Assembly (NCBI GenBank): GCA_029378245.1
Contig: JARKIF010000001.1
Span: forward strand, 3,410,001-3,474,000
Direction: 5' to 3'
DNA length: 64,000 nt
Origin: Roridomyces roridus
Lineage: Eukaryota; Basidiomycota; Agaricomycetes; Agaricales; Mycenaceae
Shown here: positions 11,389 through 22,226 of the stretch, one piece after another
Numbering within the stretch: the first letter of the stretch is position 1
Layout: every line of letters starts with the position of its first letter
The notes under the pieces: generated by a model
What the model was told of the DNA's origin: nothing
Seen by the model: only the letters and a program-made list of their open reading frames with translations
Databases searched by the model: none
Made by a program: the position numbers and the translations under genes

Positions 11389-11595
11389 TGTCAGGAACTG
11401 GGTTTATTTGCATCGGTTCGTATTGTATGTATTTGTATACTTGATGTACAGCCTATGTATGATATGAATCAGTCCTTCTATCTTCTTGACTTCCACGTCC
11501 CCTGTCGCACTATTGTCCATTTGCGCACTCGAGTGTCTCCTCAATCCTGAGCCTCGTTGGCTCTAGCAGCCACCTCCGGCATGCATTTTCTGACA
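11389..11595 (+). repeat. 3' LTR
   Basis: A 207-bp copy identical to the 5' LTR apart from one base, preceded by a purine-rich tract and followed by the CGTTC target duplication and the resumed F-box exon. Confidence 0.88.
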
Positions 11596-12639
11596 CGTTC
11601 TTACTCGGAATCTGTCGCCACTGGCGCGACGTGGCACTCGGGACGCCTGAGCTCTGGAGCACGATGCGGTTGGATGTCGAGGCTCATGTCCCGCTCAGAT
11701 CGTTGGAAAGCTGGCTGCAGCGATCCGGCGACTGTCCTCTGTCCATCGCTCTTTCGTGTCTCGATACACGAGTGCCATCGTCTTCCCTCCAGCCATTCTT
11801 AGATGCGATTCTGCATCATGCATCGCGTTTGCGGTCTCTGGAAATCTGCCTTCCTCTCGACAATCTTCGCAGCATCAAAGGGTCGATGCCCCTTCTCCGC
11901 AGCTTGACCATGGGCCCCAATGACGAGCTGATAGACCCAGCCCCATCGGAACCACGACTCCATTTGTTCACGGATGCACTGCGTATGGAGAGTCTCATCC
12001 TCTTCACGTTCTTCAATCCTTTCTACATCACCCTTCCCTGGTCGCAAATCACTTCACTCACGGCCAGCCTCTACGTCCACGAGGCCGCCGAAATCATGCG
12101 CAACGCCGCTGCACTCGAAATTCTCATCATTATCGTCTACAACGTGGACGAGCTCAACCTCCCGTTGGCACCCATACCGCCTCTCTCATCCCTCCATACA
12201 TTGATTTTGAAGACCTCTAGCGGCGGGGCGGAAGAAAGTACGGGAATACCAGCGCTCCTCGATGCGCTGAGTCTCCCGGCATTGCTCTTCCTCAACACCT
12301 ACGAATGTTTCCTCGGCGGAGATCCTGTGACTGCCATTTCCGCGTTGCGGCCCACGGGGTGTTTGTTGCGGGTTCACATTCTTGCTGCGAGTACTTCGCA
12401 AGGAGTGTACGAAAAGGCATTTCCTAATACCCGGTTTGTCGTTGAAGAAGTAGAGGAGGGACGAGGAGGGGGATGATTCGGATTGAACTGCTCCAGTTCA
12501 GCGAGCCCTTGAAATGGTGACATGCGCTCAACCTAGCCAGTAAATCTTTTCTCGTTCAACAAGTCTGAACTCGCAATCAAATAATTTTCAACTCGTGCTC
12601 CTTCAGCTACACACAGCTACTTCAACTTTCAACGTGCCA

Positions 12640-14620
12640 AGGGGAACCAGGGTAAACTTCCGACTAGTATGAACAGTTCGTACTTGACGGTGGCCGGAAA
12701 AACGCGGCTATCGTTGTCAGGTCGGTACATAATTGGAGGGTGCATTGCAGGGAGATATCTATCGACTGTATGAACACTGCTCGATGAATCCTATTAGTTG
12801 CTGGATGAACTCTTTCCTGCAGCGGACCCCGTGGCCGCCTCGAAAAGAGCTCGCTTCGCTCTTGAGGCCCGAAACCCGTAGAAAGTCTGCTTTGAAAGAT
12901 ACAGCGAGTGCTAATAATCTGCAGGAATCTGAGCTGGAATGTTCTTTGCACAAGCGAAGAAGGCAAGCATACCGGCGACGTCCTGAACCATGACAGTCAA
13001 CAATTCTTTTGCAGTCAGTGTCGGGAAGCACTCTCGCTCCTTCTGACGATCCCACTTGAAATCCAACCCGTGTTCGAAGACAATGTCTCCATGGCGAAGA
13101 AATGGCAAGTGAGCCCCGCATATGGCGGCATCAATCAGTGGGAAGAGATGAGATGTGTTTGCCGGACGTCCGTCCATCATGAAGACAGTGATGGTTTGGA
13201 TGGTGTTATCCGTGGGCAGGTTCGCCATTGCGACCTCCACGTAAGTGTTGCAAATGAGGTATTTGTATTCGGGGAGAACGTCCAAAAGAACGTCTAGAAA
13301 GGAAATCAGAAAGGGATGTAAATTTGGAAGGAAAGCCGCACCTGCGGGGAGGGCAAGGCTCACGATGGAGGATTGAGAGGATTGGACGATGCTGGCGAGA
13401 GCATGGCTCCATTTGCTCTTGGTATGGAACCAAGAGATCACCGGATCAGAATCAAAGACATCGGGTCGGAAAAGTGAATTAGTGGGGGCAAGCCCCCTCC
13501 CTCCCTCTTTACATAAGCCATCAATTTCCTTTTTTGGCATCTTGTTCTCACACTGCCACTTGCAAATTTGTGCTGCCAGTTGGCTGCCAGCCTAGTCTCG
13601 GGACCAGACTCTAGTACAACTGACGAACAAGTAGTTGTATAGACTGCCAGCCCTCCCAGTATCTCAGAGCGCCTCCGAAAGGCATCAAGAATGTTCACAA
13701 GGGCTTTGAATGGCTTTGCCTACTCATCCTGGTGCTGAAAGCTCATATGACCTCGGCGGGAACACATTGATTGTCATCAATGATTGATGAACAGGACCAA
13801 ATTTGGAAATTTTCATCAGATCTGTACTTTTCCCTACTCTTCTTGCAAGAAGCACTTTGAATGACCCCGGACAGGCCTCAGGAAGCCTGCCTGAGAGGCC
13901 TGGAACCCTATGAAAAAAAGTGAATTAAGGATGCTCAGACCCTCCCTCCCCTCCCTACCCGATCTCATCAATTTCTGATCCGGTGATCTCTTGTATGGAA
14001 CGCCGACAGGTGTGAAATGTCGAATGGACATGATGGGTCGAGAAGCCATGTGGCAGGATACATCGTATGTAAGAATTCCAGAGACTTGACCACCAATCGC
14101 TTCGTTCCTTGAGATATCCCAGGATGCAACGAAGCCGGTCCAGTGAGAAACATCCGGTTAAACCCAAGGCGGTCGGTAGATTGTGGAACAAGTCCTGGAA
14201 GTCCATCAGGTCGCGGACACCGTTGGAAGGGGCGACCTTGCAGAGGTCTGGAAGTCCACAGGTGAGCTGCTGTGCTAGTGAAATGGGACAACCAGGGACA
14301 TACCGTATCCTCCAATTCTGTGAAACGTATTTCATGCAACGCCACGAAACAGACGTTGGATAGTGCGACAAGGACGACAGAGTTGATGGGGACGCGGAAG
14401 AGTCTGACGGATTGAATGGCATGAGGTGCCGACTCGAGAACTTGAGCCAGTCTCCTTGTCGACGATCCGCTACGAAGGACGACTCGGATCTCACGGAATA
14501 GTACTAGAGCTCGGCTCGATGCGGAGAAGGACCAAGACACGAGCGATGTGGCGTGTAGGTCAGAAAGGGAAGCGGGTTGATTGGTCCTCAGTTGATCGGA
14601 AATAATGGCCGAAGATGTCA
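12640..14620 (-). pseudogene. F-box family 2 gene, longest copy, interrupted by a 563-bp element
   Basis: Read leftwards from about 14620, the sequence encodes a degenerate F-box (SLSDLHATSLVSWSFSASSR, then LFREI), a middle part (DLCKVAPSN, then DFQDLFHNLP), then after the insertion a long frame (13422 down to 12911) with HALASIVQSSQSSIVSL, EYKYLICNTYVEVAMANLP and the LPFLRHGDIVFE block. A C-terminal exon with CRKEFIQQLIGF follows near 12800. The pieces are in different frames. One junction near 14306 can be explained by an intron (GGTATGTCCC), but the insertion at 13431-13993 cannot. The F-box start is degraded compared with the stub at 51939-52166, which keeps the ELFGQILHFLEN segment. Confidence 0.65.
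13431..13993. mobile_element. 563-bp miniature inverted-repeat element
   Basis: The ends form a perfect 21-bp inverted repeat beginning CAAGAGATCACCGGATCAGA, flanked by the direct repeat TATGGAAC (13423-13430 and 13994-14001); the duplication can be read as 9 bp if the terminal G/C is assigned to the flank. This fits hAT- or Mutator-type miniature elements. There is no coding sequence. It splits the minus-strand F-box family 2 gene. Confidence 0.85.
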
Positions 14621-15418
14621 AGATAAGAGCGGAAGGCAACCTTAGTCCCGTCCCCGACGCCACCGCCGTCCCGTAGCTTTGTTCGGACCCAGACGCCCAG
14701 CGCATATAGTAGCTATAACGCGATAAGGGTGGGTTATATCCCGGGGGCTTATTGCGATATCGCTGGGCAGTTGGCCACCATCATTATCATTATTCTGCGG
14801 GAGCTCGGCAGGGTTGTTGGCTGGTTTCTGATGCCGTGGACGGCCGTTTTGGTGCAGCCACAAGTGATCGGAGTTTGAAATAAAAGATATTCATTGATTT
14901 GTACATTTATTCGAATGCCGGCAAACCCCGGGATACATCAATTACAATAAATACGGTAAAAAGCGGCGCATTTGGGCGGTACGGGGTTCGGGGGCATGGC
15001 GACGCCCTGTCTTCAGTAGGGAAACAGCCTCCTCCTCCCTTCCCACACGCACGGAGCCTCTTGCGCGTCGTGATTCGCATGGCAAGCTGTATACATTCCG
15101 CACGCCGGCACCCCGCCCCGGCAGCACGCGCAGCTCGGTCGCTGGGGGCAGCGCTACTGCACCAATAGGCAGCGCATACTGTTGCCCAACTAGAACCCGT
15201 ACTGCAGATGCGGCGGAGCTGTAGGCTTCGGGCTGCCGGTTTCAGATTTCGGATTTCTGGCGGGTTGGAATTGGCGGGTATCCGGGAAGCGGCTGGCTAG
15301 GACAGAGGAGGGGAGAGGGGAGAGATGGGTGCCGCAATGAACATCGCGCGCTGGGTCTTGTCTGGGCTGCAGGGGCTCAGGCGTTCGGGCGGGCGGCGGA
15401 ATTGGGTCGGGATCAGAT

Positions 15419-15419
15419 C

Positions 15420-15505
<86 letters not shown>

Positions 15506-15506
15506 T
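15419..15506 (+). repeat. (GGGGTC)n hexanucleotide array
   Basis: About 14-15 perfect head-to-tail copies of a GGGGTC/GGTCGG hexamer. G-rich strand with regularly spaced G runs could form quadruplexes. It is not the TTAGGG telomere repeat of most fungi. Reading frames across it (Gly-Arg, Gly-Ser, Pro-Thr repeats) are a by-product. Confidence 0.95.
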
Positions 15507-18057
15507 TACATGTGGGGGTGTAGGCCGGCATTGACGGTGATGCGCAGCCATGTAGTGGAAGCTGGCGACGATGTGGATGTGGTGGTTAAAAAAAAGGAAG
15601 ACAAATGGCGCCATTTTGGATGGCACCATTTCGGATGCTTCGGAGTATCGGATGCAAAGCCCGATGCCGTATGCTTCCCGTTCCTTTCTTCCGTCCATGG
15701 TCCACCGTCTTGCAGCTCCGTCTCTGGCCCTTGTGTGCGACCACTCAAGATCTTTCCAAATTTCAAGCAACATGAGAAGCATTCGGAGTCTTCCTTCAAG
15801 TCATGCTGATTAGCTCTTGATCCACTCTCGATATACCCTCCTTGCGGCCCCTCGGCATGTTCGAATGTCCATATCCCATGGCTCGTTATCTGTCCTCTCG
15901 ATCCAACTCCGCTGCCGTTTCCGTTTCGCCTTTCTCCTCACGCGAAAGGTTCGAGAGAATCAGCACCTCGCACCCGCTTATCTCGGGATTACTCCGTGTC
16001 CTTTGCTCGGTCCTCTGATTACAACAGGTGAGGCTATGGAGGATTTGACGAAACGAAACGATGTCGGGCTCTGGAGGAATACACAAGGGTGGGGATATCT
16101 ACGCGTTCCAGAAGTGAGCTTTTGGCGTCCATCCCAAAGTGTGTATGTATTCCTCAATCATCTCCTGCCCAATATTCTCGCGGATAATTTTCTCACCCGC
16201 AGAACAGCTCGCTCTATCCAATGTCAGTGTTTTCAGACGCTTTCAAGGTCTGGTCCCGCCGCCCCCAGCGTTCCAGCACGAGCGTACATTGCCACTGACA
16301 AACAATCCCTCCCTCCCTTCCGCCCAACGTCTCGCCACTAATCTTCCCTTTCCGTCTCTCTTGTACACCGCCGAAAACATTTGCTTCGCCTCTGCTGCAG
16401 CCATTGCTCATCCCAATACAGCACACTTGCCGCCTCTGCCTGTAACTTTTGTGTCTGTATCTGGGTGCCCGGTTCTCGTGTGCTGGCGTGTAAGATTCCC
16501 TCCGGCGGTATCCTCCCGACTGTCCCGCGGTAACGTCCTCCCGACTTTGTTTGCATGCATCATGTCGGCTGTGGGAGTTAATAATTATAATACACTTGCC
16601 CAGGTGGAGCATCACCCTTCTCGAGTTCTCGCAGTTCTCGTGCGGCTGGTTTTGATCCATCCATTGCGGTCTGTTCATTCATGGCCGAGCGAGAATGTGG
16701 GCAGGGAATAGCTGGGACTCCGGTGCGTTGTTCAAGCCGACATTGGGTTGCGGGTCTCGGGAGGGCTCTCTTTTACATCACGAAATGTGGAGATTCGTTC
16801 CCGAGCATTGCAACGATCAGAATGGGACCAAAATGCCCGGAATGACCAAAATCATGCCGACCTGATCATTGGGCCTTGGAATCGAGGAGAGATGCCGGAA
16901 TGCTTGGCAGAAGCCAGAAATTGGGCATGTTGGCAGGCCATTCCAATGCCTTGTAGAGCATTCTGTACGATGCATGCCGTCCGGCCCACGGCTCCTCAAG
17001 TTACTCAATCCACTCATAAATCACGCTTGACACAGAACAAGATTGGCAAAAAAAAGGCATATATTGAAACAACTACGCGACGGAATACACTAAGACAACG
17101 GGGAGGGCGGGAGGGAGTCCGAGGGACAGTGCAAGTGAGAATTGGCGAGGACTTGAAGCATCATAAGGCACAAGGGAGATTGTCCCGAGACCGTGAGGAG
17201 CACACTTGACACAGCAGACGATTCGGCAAGTCTTCGGTCTTCTTTACTCTTGGAGATTCTTCAAATGAATTTGCATGGGGCTCGACGGTGAAGACTTGGG
17301 TACGCGACTGCGCGAGAAGGACAGCAAGCGGGGATACACATGCCGAGGAGTGGTCTTGTGGAATGCGTGAAAGCTATCTTGAGTGAGGAAGCCTTCGAAC
17401 GTGAGCGGTTGAGCCTTGTGACGCGGTAGACAGTGAGGAGTAGTTGGTGGATAGTGGGGAGGAGGGGACGGCCCTAGGCAGGGGAGTGAAGGGGATGGTG
17501 GTGGAAAGGAAGCAAGAATCGATGGTGTGGGGCGGTTGCCTTATGAACCTTGATAATAATATAGACATATCAGTGATGGAAGCACGCGGAGCGCGATGGC
17601 AATCAAATTGGCTTGGTAACGCAAAAGCTCTCGGCCAACTCTCGACTTCCACAGACTTCCACCCAGCCACGGTACCCGGGTTAGCCCACGCACCGGCGGG
17701 TTTTGACGCTCTCAGCTGGGAAACAAACTGCTTTATAGTGAAGGTTCATATCATGTAATGTACATCGCAGAGTTCCTGATAAAGAATCATCATTGACACG
17801 GCTACCTCAAGTTCGCGCCGAAAGAAAATCTGGCTGGGATGTTAGGCAGCCTCAAGCCTGCCGATATTTGAGAATCATGCCAGGCACTTCCGAGGCATTG
17901 TAATCACGACGGCAGCATTCCGGTCACATTGGGATGCGCCATCACGCTGTTGCGTTTCAGCCGGCATCAGCAAGATTTCCCCGATTTGCTGATGTACTAG
18001 CTATGGTGTATATACGATAGATTCAATAGCAATTTCATTCCCCAGCACGTTTCTTGT

Positions 18058-18520
18058 ATTAGATTTCCTCAGAAAGTGACAAACGAGCGCGATCGAACGG
18101 CTTTCCGGGCTTCTCGGGCTTCTCGGGCATCCCCTCCTTTCGTCGTTTGGAGCAATGGTGGCTCGGGAATTTTGCTAAATGTTGTAGGGGACATCTCATG
18201 AGGGTTTGAGAAGAGTGTGAGGAAGAATAGCCATTGTGTAGGTATGGGTGCCGGACCGACATTGAGTGGTGGATATTGCTCACCGGACTCCCTTTTCGAG
18301 AGCCGGGGTCTCAGGGCTCAGATATGTTGTAAATATGATAGATTCAAAATGCCAATCACTTTGTTTCCTGGACGAGAGTAGGTGACCATGAGAGAACAAA
18401 ACTTTGAAGGAACGAGTCTGATCAAGAGGGTTTCGGGCTCCTCGGGCATCCCCGCCCTTCGTCGTCTGCAGCGATGACGGCTCAGGAGCTTTTTCTGAGA
18501 CATCTAGGGGACGTCAAATT
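18058..18520. repeat. Diverged tandem duplication
   Basis: Two segments of roughly 200 bp (about 18090-18250 and 18420-18560) share the order TCGGGC..CTCGGGCATCCCC, CCTTCGTCGT, GG.GGCTC.GGA and TAGGGGACRTC. They differ at many sites and by small gaps. Each is preceded by a stretch containing TATGATAGATTCAA-like sequence. No coding function apparent. Confidence 0.55.
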
Positions 18521-21500
18521 AGACATTGAACACAGTTTGAGCAAGAATACACATTGTGTGGGTTGAAGATAGGAAGAGGTACGAGATTTGAGGTTTGAGA
18601 TGCTTGTGGATGTCTGGTTTCAGGTTTTTCATAAGGAGCTCGACGGCATATTGGCCTACTTCCTCATATCGGAAAATTCTGTAATAAATCAAATGAGGCA
18701 CAGATAGCTAATAAACAACTTCTACGTCTTCAGTTCCTGTAGAACGCAAGTCCAGCGCACAAGAAAAAAATCACTCGTTGAAACTGCTAGTGGTAAGTGC
18801 GTGATGGCACATCTTTTTCGTTACGGCGAGCTCAAAGCTGGCTCTTTCGCTGAAATTCAAACTGATTCTATGACATACAATAGCCTAGAAGATAGTCCGC
18901 GATAAATCGGACCCTTGAACGCCCGTATTGCGTCTGGCCGGACCGGTTCTCTGAAGGCAAGATTTATGCATTTTTCAAGTATACCTTCAGCCGGCAAGCT
19001 CGGAAACCTGAAGGTCACGAGAATGTATTGCAAGAAGCCTTTTCAGTGGCTGGATACCGGAAAATCCATGCATTGGGGCTGTCAATAAGAGTGGTCGAGG
19101 GACACGATGATTCACTCATTCTTGTGCCAGAATAAACTGCTCGGGCACTTGTTATCCATTCAAAAGTCACCAGATGAGCCCAATTCATCTTGAAGATGGG
19201 TATTACCCTCAATAATTCGCCTCACCGAGCCCACACGCGCCCGAGACGATGAGTGCACGAGGAATCGGAGGGCAATATCATTATTATCTGCACAAAATGG
19301 TGTCGGAGAGACCTTTGGAGAGCTCAACACTACCAGGCCATTCTCCTGACTGCTGCTTGAATGGTCATTGGCGCGTTTGCGACGGATTTGCGTGCAATTG
19401 AGCCTTGTTGATCAGTCATGTGATCGCCAACTTTCCTCTTCCTACCCAATTCCTACCATCGCCTCTCCGCATGTCACCCTCCTGGACGACTCCACACAAA
19501 CACCTCCGTGTCTTGACTCGGACGCCATTCTAAGGACTCACACCTCGTCCACCTCTCACTCACCGCGGTCTTGCAATGAGTTGTCGTTTGGGATGCCGGT
19601 GCGGGTGCGTCGTTCACCTGTCGAAAGCGGCCATTCTCACTGACCTCGCTGCAGAACCAAACCCTCCCATCCTTTCCGACAACTCCAAGTTGTGCATGCA
19701 CACGACGACTGGTCGTGGTGTCATGGCAACCGCAACTACGTGGCAAGCAGCTGGCCCCATATCTGCGCCGGTACACACCATTTCCAATACCTACCGAGCA
19801 CTGCTCCCTCCACGTTCTCTGAGGTAAGGACTTGCGCTCCATCCTTCCACCACCGCCCGAGCGCGACACCGTATCCCAATCCGGTCCGGTGAGCATCCAT
19901 CTCGTTCTTTTCAATCGTTCGTCGTGCCTGCATTCCCAAGACTCACGAATTGTAGGCCCGCACCTACATCCACATCTACATCTTCATCCGACACTTACCA
20001 TCTATCTACAACACCTCCCCCACGTTCTACGTCCCCTACCCCGTTCCTTCCCTCTCGTACGATGGCTCGCATTGAGAACGATGTGACATTCATGCCCTCC
20101 ACTCTATCTACCTCACCCTTCCTTCCCTTCCTCTCAATCTCATCCTCCGCTTCGTCTCGTGTGCTGGGCACATGCGTAAACAACAAACACGGATTGAGCG
20201 CGGGCAGTCAGCAAACCTACGGCGCGGAGAATCCAGTGGCGTGAAGGGCAGCTAGTGGGGACGGACGGCGCCGAGACCCCGTCTCAATCGTTTCCTCACC
20301 CGATGCCCTGACGACAACACTGGTCTCTACCGCCTGAGACGCTTGAATTCGCACTTGGCGTCATCCTCTGCGGCCGTTCCATCGCTCACCATCCCACCCT
20401 CCTGTTTGGCTCTCGTGCTCAGCGTAAAAGCGACAAACCCACGTGGAACATGACGAGCAGAGGTGGGATGACGAATTGGCGTATACGAAGCAAAGGAAGC
20501 GCGCGGAGCAGCAACTACAGCTGCAGGGCGAGTAGGCGGGAGGGATAGGGCCGGTGTGCTCACAAAAGGTGCTGATGAGGATGCTGAGAGTCGCCGAGGT
20601 AAGCATTAATTTTGCATTCCATCTTTTCCGTTCCCCAATCCCATTCTGCCTGGGCAAGCCATAATCCGCCGGGAAGAGACTCGCCCCTGGGACTCGGACC
20701 GCGTAGGCCTCTACCTGGTATCCTTCATTCCGGGACTTTTTCCCCGCCTTTTTCGGCCATTTTTATCGTTTTCTTATCGTTTTTGATTGAAGGCGCTGAC
20801 AACAAATAGATCATATGCTAGGCGGCGACAGCGGGCCTCATTTCCAGCAGTGAGCGTGCCAATCGGGTGGAGGGCGGGATACGGGGGCGGGGCAGCAAAC
20901 GTGGTGGGCGGGGTGGCGCGTACGGCGAGGACATAGGCGGTGGGAATGTGTGATGGCGGCGGGATCAGTGCGGACGCGTGGGGCATGGTTTCCAGTACGG
21001 TAGCAAATTCAGCGTGCGGGGCGGGCGGCTGGCGCCTAGATAATCATTTTTTTGGGCGCCTAATCATCACTCTTTTATTTATTTACTGCTTCGTAATTTT
21101 AGCGCCCGCAAAAGGCACTTTTATTCGATTATTTCGCTTGCCATCAGTGTGCCGAGCCTGCCGGAGGTCGTGAGGAACGGCAAAAGGCACATCGACCTTT
21201 TTTGATCCTATGCTGCGATGCCGGGAGGCCGAGAAACCTGCCCAAAAGCAGCAGGACACCCCTTTATGAGTTGCCCGGGCTTAACGCAATAAGCACTTGG
21301 GTTATTACCCGGCTTAATGCGATATCACCACCATATGGGGTGAGACGCCAGCTGGCCCCGTCCGCTCTCTTCAACGCCGCCTCACTCCCTCATCGTACGG
21401 TCATACGTCTGTCGCTGAAGCCCTGCCCCGGAGGCCGCTTGATATGAAGACGGCCCATGATCGCGAAGCTCATCTGGCGATGGCAGCCACCACCTGAGAC

Positions 21501-21685
21501 CGCATCCATTGCAATTACACGCGGCACTTACTTTGCCCTTTGCACATCCTGAGGACAGTCCATGGTCGCAAGGAGGGCGAAGGTTCCTTCAAAGTTCTTC
21601 GGACGAGAGAATCACAGGGAGGGTATCCAAAGTACGTTCCTTTGCTTTCATTTCCAAAGTTGGCCGACAGGCATTGCGCCGAACG

Positions 21686-22226
21686 TAGGGATGAGCACCG
21701 TCCCCGTCACAAGCCGTAAGACGGCCGTCCATACACGGTTACGGCCCGTACCCGTCGGCTTCAAGGCATCCAAAAAAATTGACGGCCGTCAACGGGTTCA
21801 AAACGGGTTGGAGTGTTGGAAACCTGATTCACGGTATTCTCCCTTGGAGACCGTTGGGACCTGAAGGTAAGCCTTTATTCTGTGCAACTACAATGCTAGA
21901 AATGTCCAAGGCACTTTGAACAATGCTCACTGTTCGTTCTGTTCAATTGATGGGCTGATGTCAGGTGTGATGCGATGTTTGATCTACAACAAAATGGGTG
22001 TTATTCAGCGAGTTGGTGTGAGGGTGAGGTGTATTTCGGTTCTGAGCAACAACTATTGACCCTGGGAACACCTTCTGCCCCAAGATCACCTGTTATCAAC
22101 CGGTTATACCAATACTCGCCCGTCCCCGTCTTTGCACGGCCGTCAACCGTCAATTTGACGGCCCGTACCCGTCTCGGCTTCAACAATTGACGGCCGTCAC
22201 CCGTACACGGACGGTGCTCATCCCTA
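21686..22226. mobile_element. 541-bp hAT-like miniature element
   Basis: The ends are inverted repeats starting TAGGGATGAGCACCGTCC, flanked by the 8-bp direct repeat GCCGAACG (21678-21685 and 22227-22234). Several copies of a GACGGCCGTC palindrome-like motif lie just inside each end, as is usual for hAT subterminal repeats. No transposase. Confidence 0.9.

Larger units (their letters stand above)
9938..11595. mobile_element. Small non-autonomous LTR retrotransposon (TRIM-like), 1658 bp
   Basis: Two 207-bp direct repeats bound a 1244-bp interior. The repeats begin TGTCAGGAAC and end TTCTGACA, and the 5-bp sequence CGTTC flanks the element on both sides (9933-9937 and 11596-11600). A purine-rich tract (AAAGGTGGGAG) sits just before the right repeat, as expected for a polypurine tract. 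No gag or pol frame was found. Orientation is therefore left to right by the tract position. The element inserted in an F-box exon 18 bp from the 7107-9919 transposon. Confidence 0.9.
6877..12476 (+). pseudogene. Coiled-coil F-box gene (family 1b) split by two transposons
   Basis: The 5' part (6877-7106) encodes a heptad-like coiled coil (ARARVAELDKEIQHL) followed by an F-box (YPLLTLPTEITSEIF). It stops at 7107, and the gene resumes at 11601 in the frame of ICRHWRDVALGTPELWS and runs to the stop at 12474-12476, giving leucine-rich sequence ending in an acidic/Gly tail. Between lie a 2813-bp inverted-repeat element and a 1658-bp LTR element, separated by a short remnant of the exon (9920-9937). 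Each insertion has its own target duplication. The block II copy (55069-56205) shows the uninterrupted arrangement. This layout (coiled coil, F-box, leucine-rich tail) is common in mushroom F-box expansions. The gene is presumably dead. Confidence 0.85.
14706..21685. other. Seven-kilobase gene-poor region
   Basis: No frame longer than about 190 codons, none with a recognisable domain, and no copy elsewhere in the window. Composition varies: GC-rich and T/C-rich patches near 15000-15500 and 19900-20400, AT-rich near 18000-18900. Content is probably eroded transposons. Only the hexamer array at 15419-15506 and the diverged duplication at 18058-18520 stand out. Confidence 0.5.

Noticed and set aside
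10149..11550. Frames of 232 and 214 codons in the LTR element
   Set aside because: The second runs through the 3' LTR and neither shows gag, protease, RT or integrase motifs.
15190..15534. Frames of Pro-Thr, Gly-Ser or Gly-Arg repeats over the hexamer array
   Set aside because: All three frames on both strands are open because the hexamer lacks stops; no flanking coding evidence.
15817..17209. Frames of 174, 190 and 153 codons as candidate genes
   Set aside because: They overlap each other on both strands, have no recognisable motif, and no second copy supports them.
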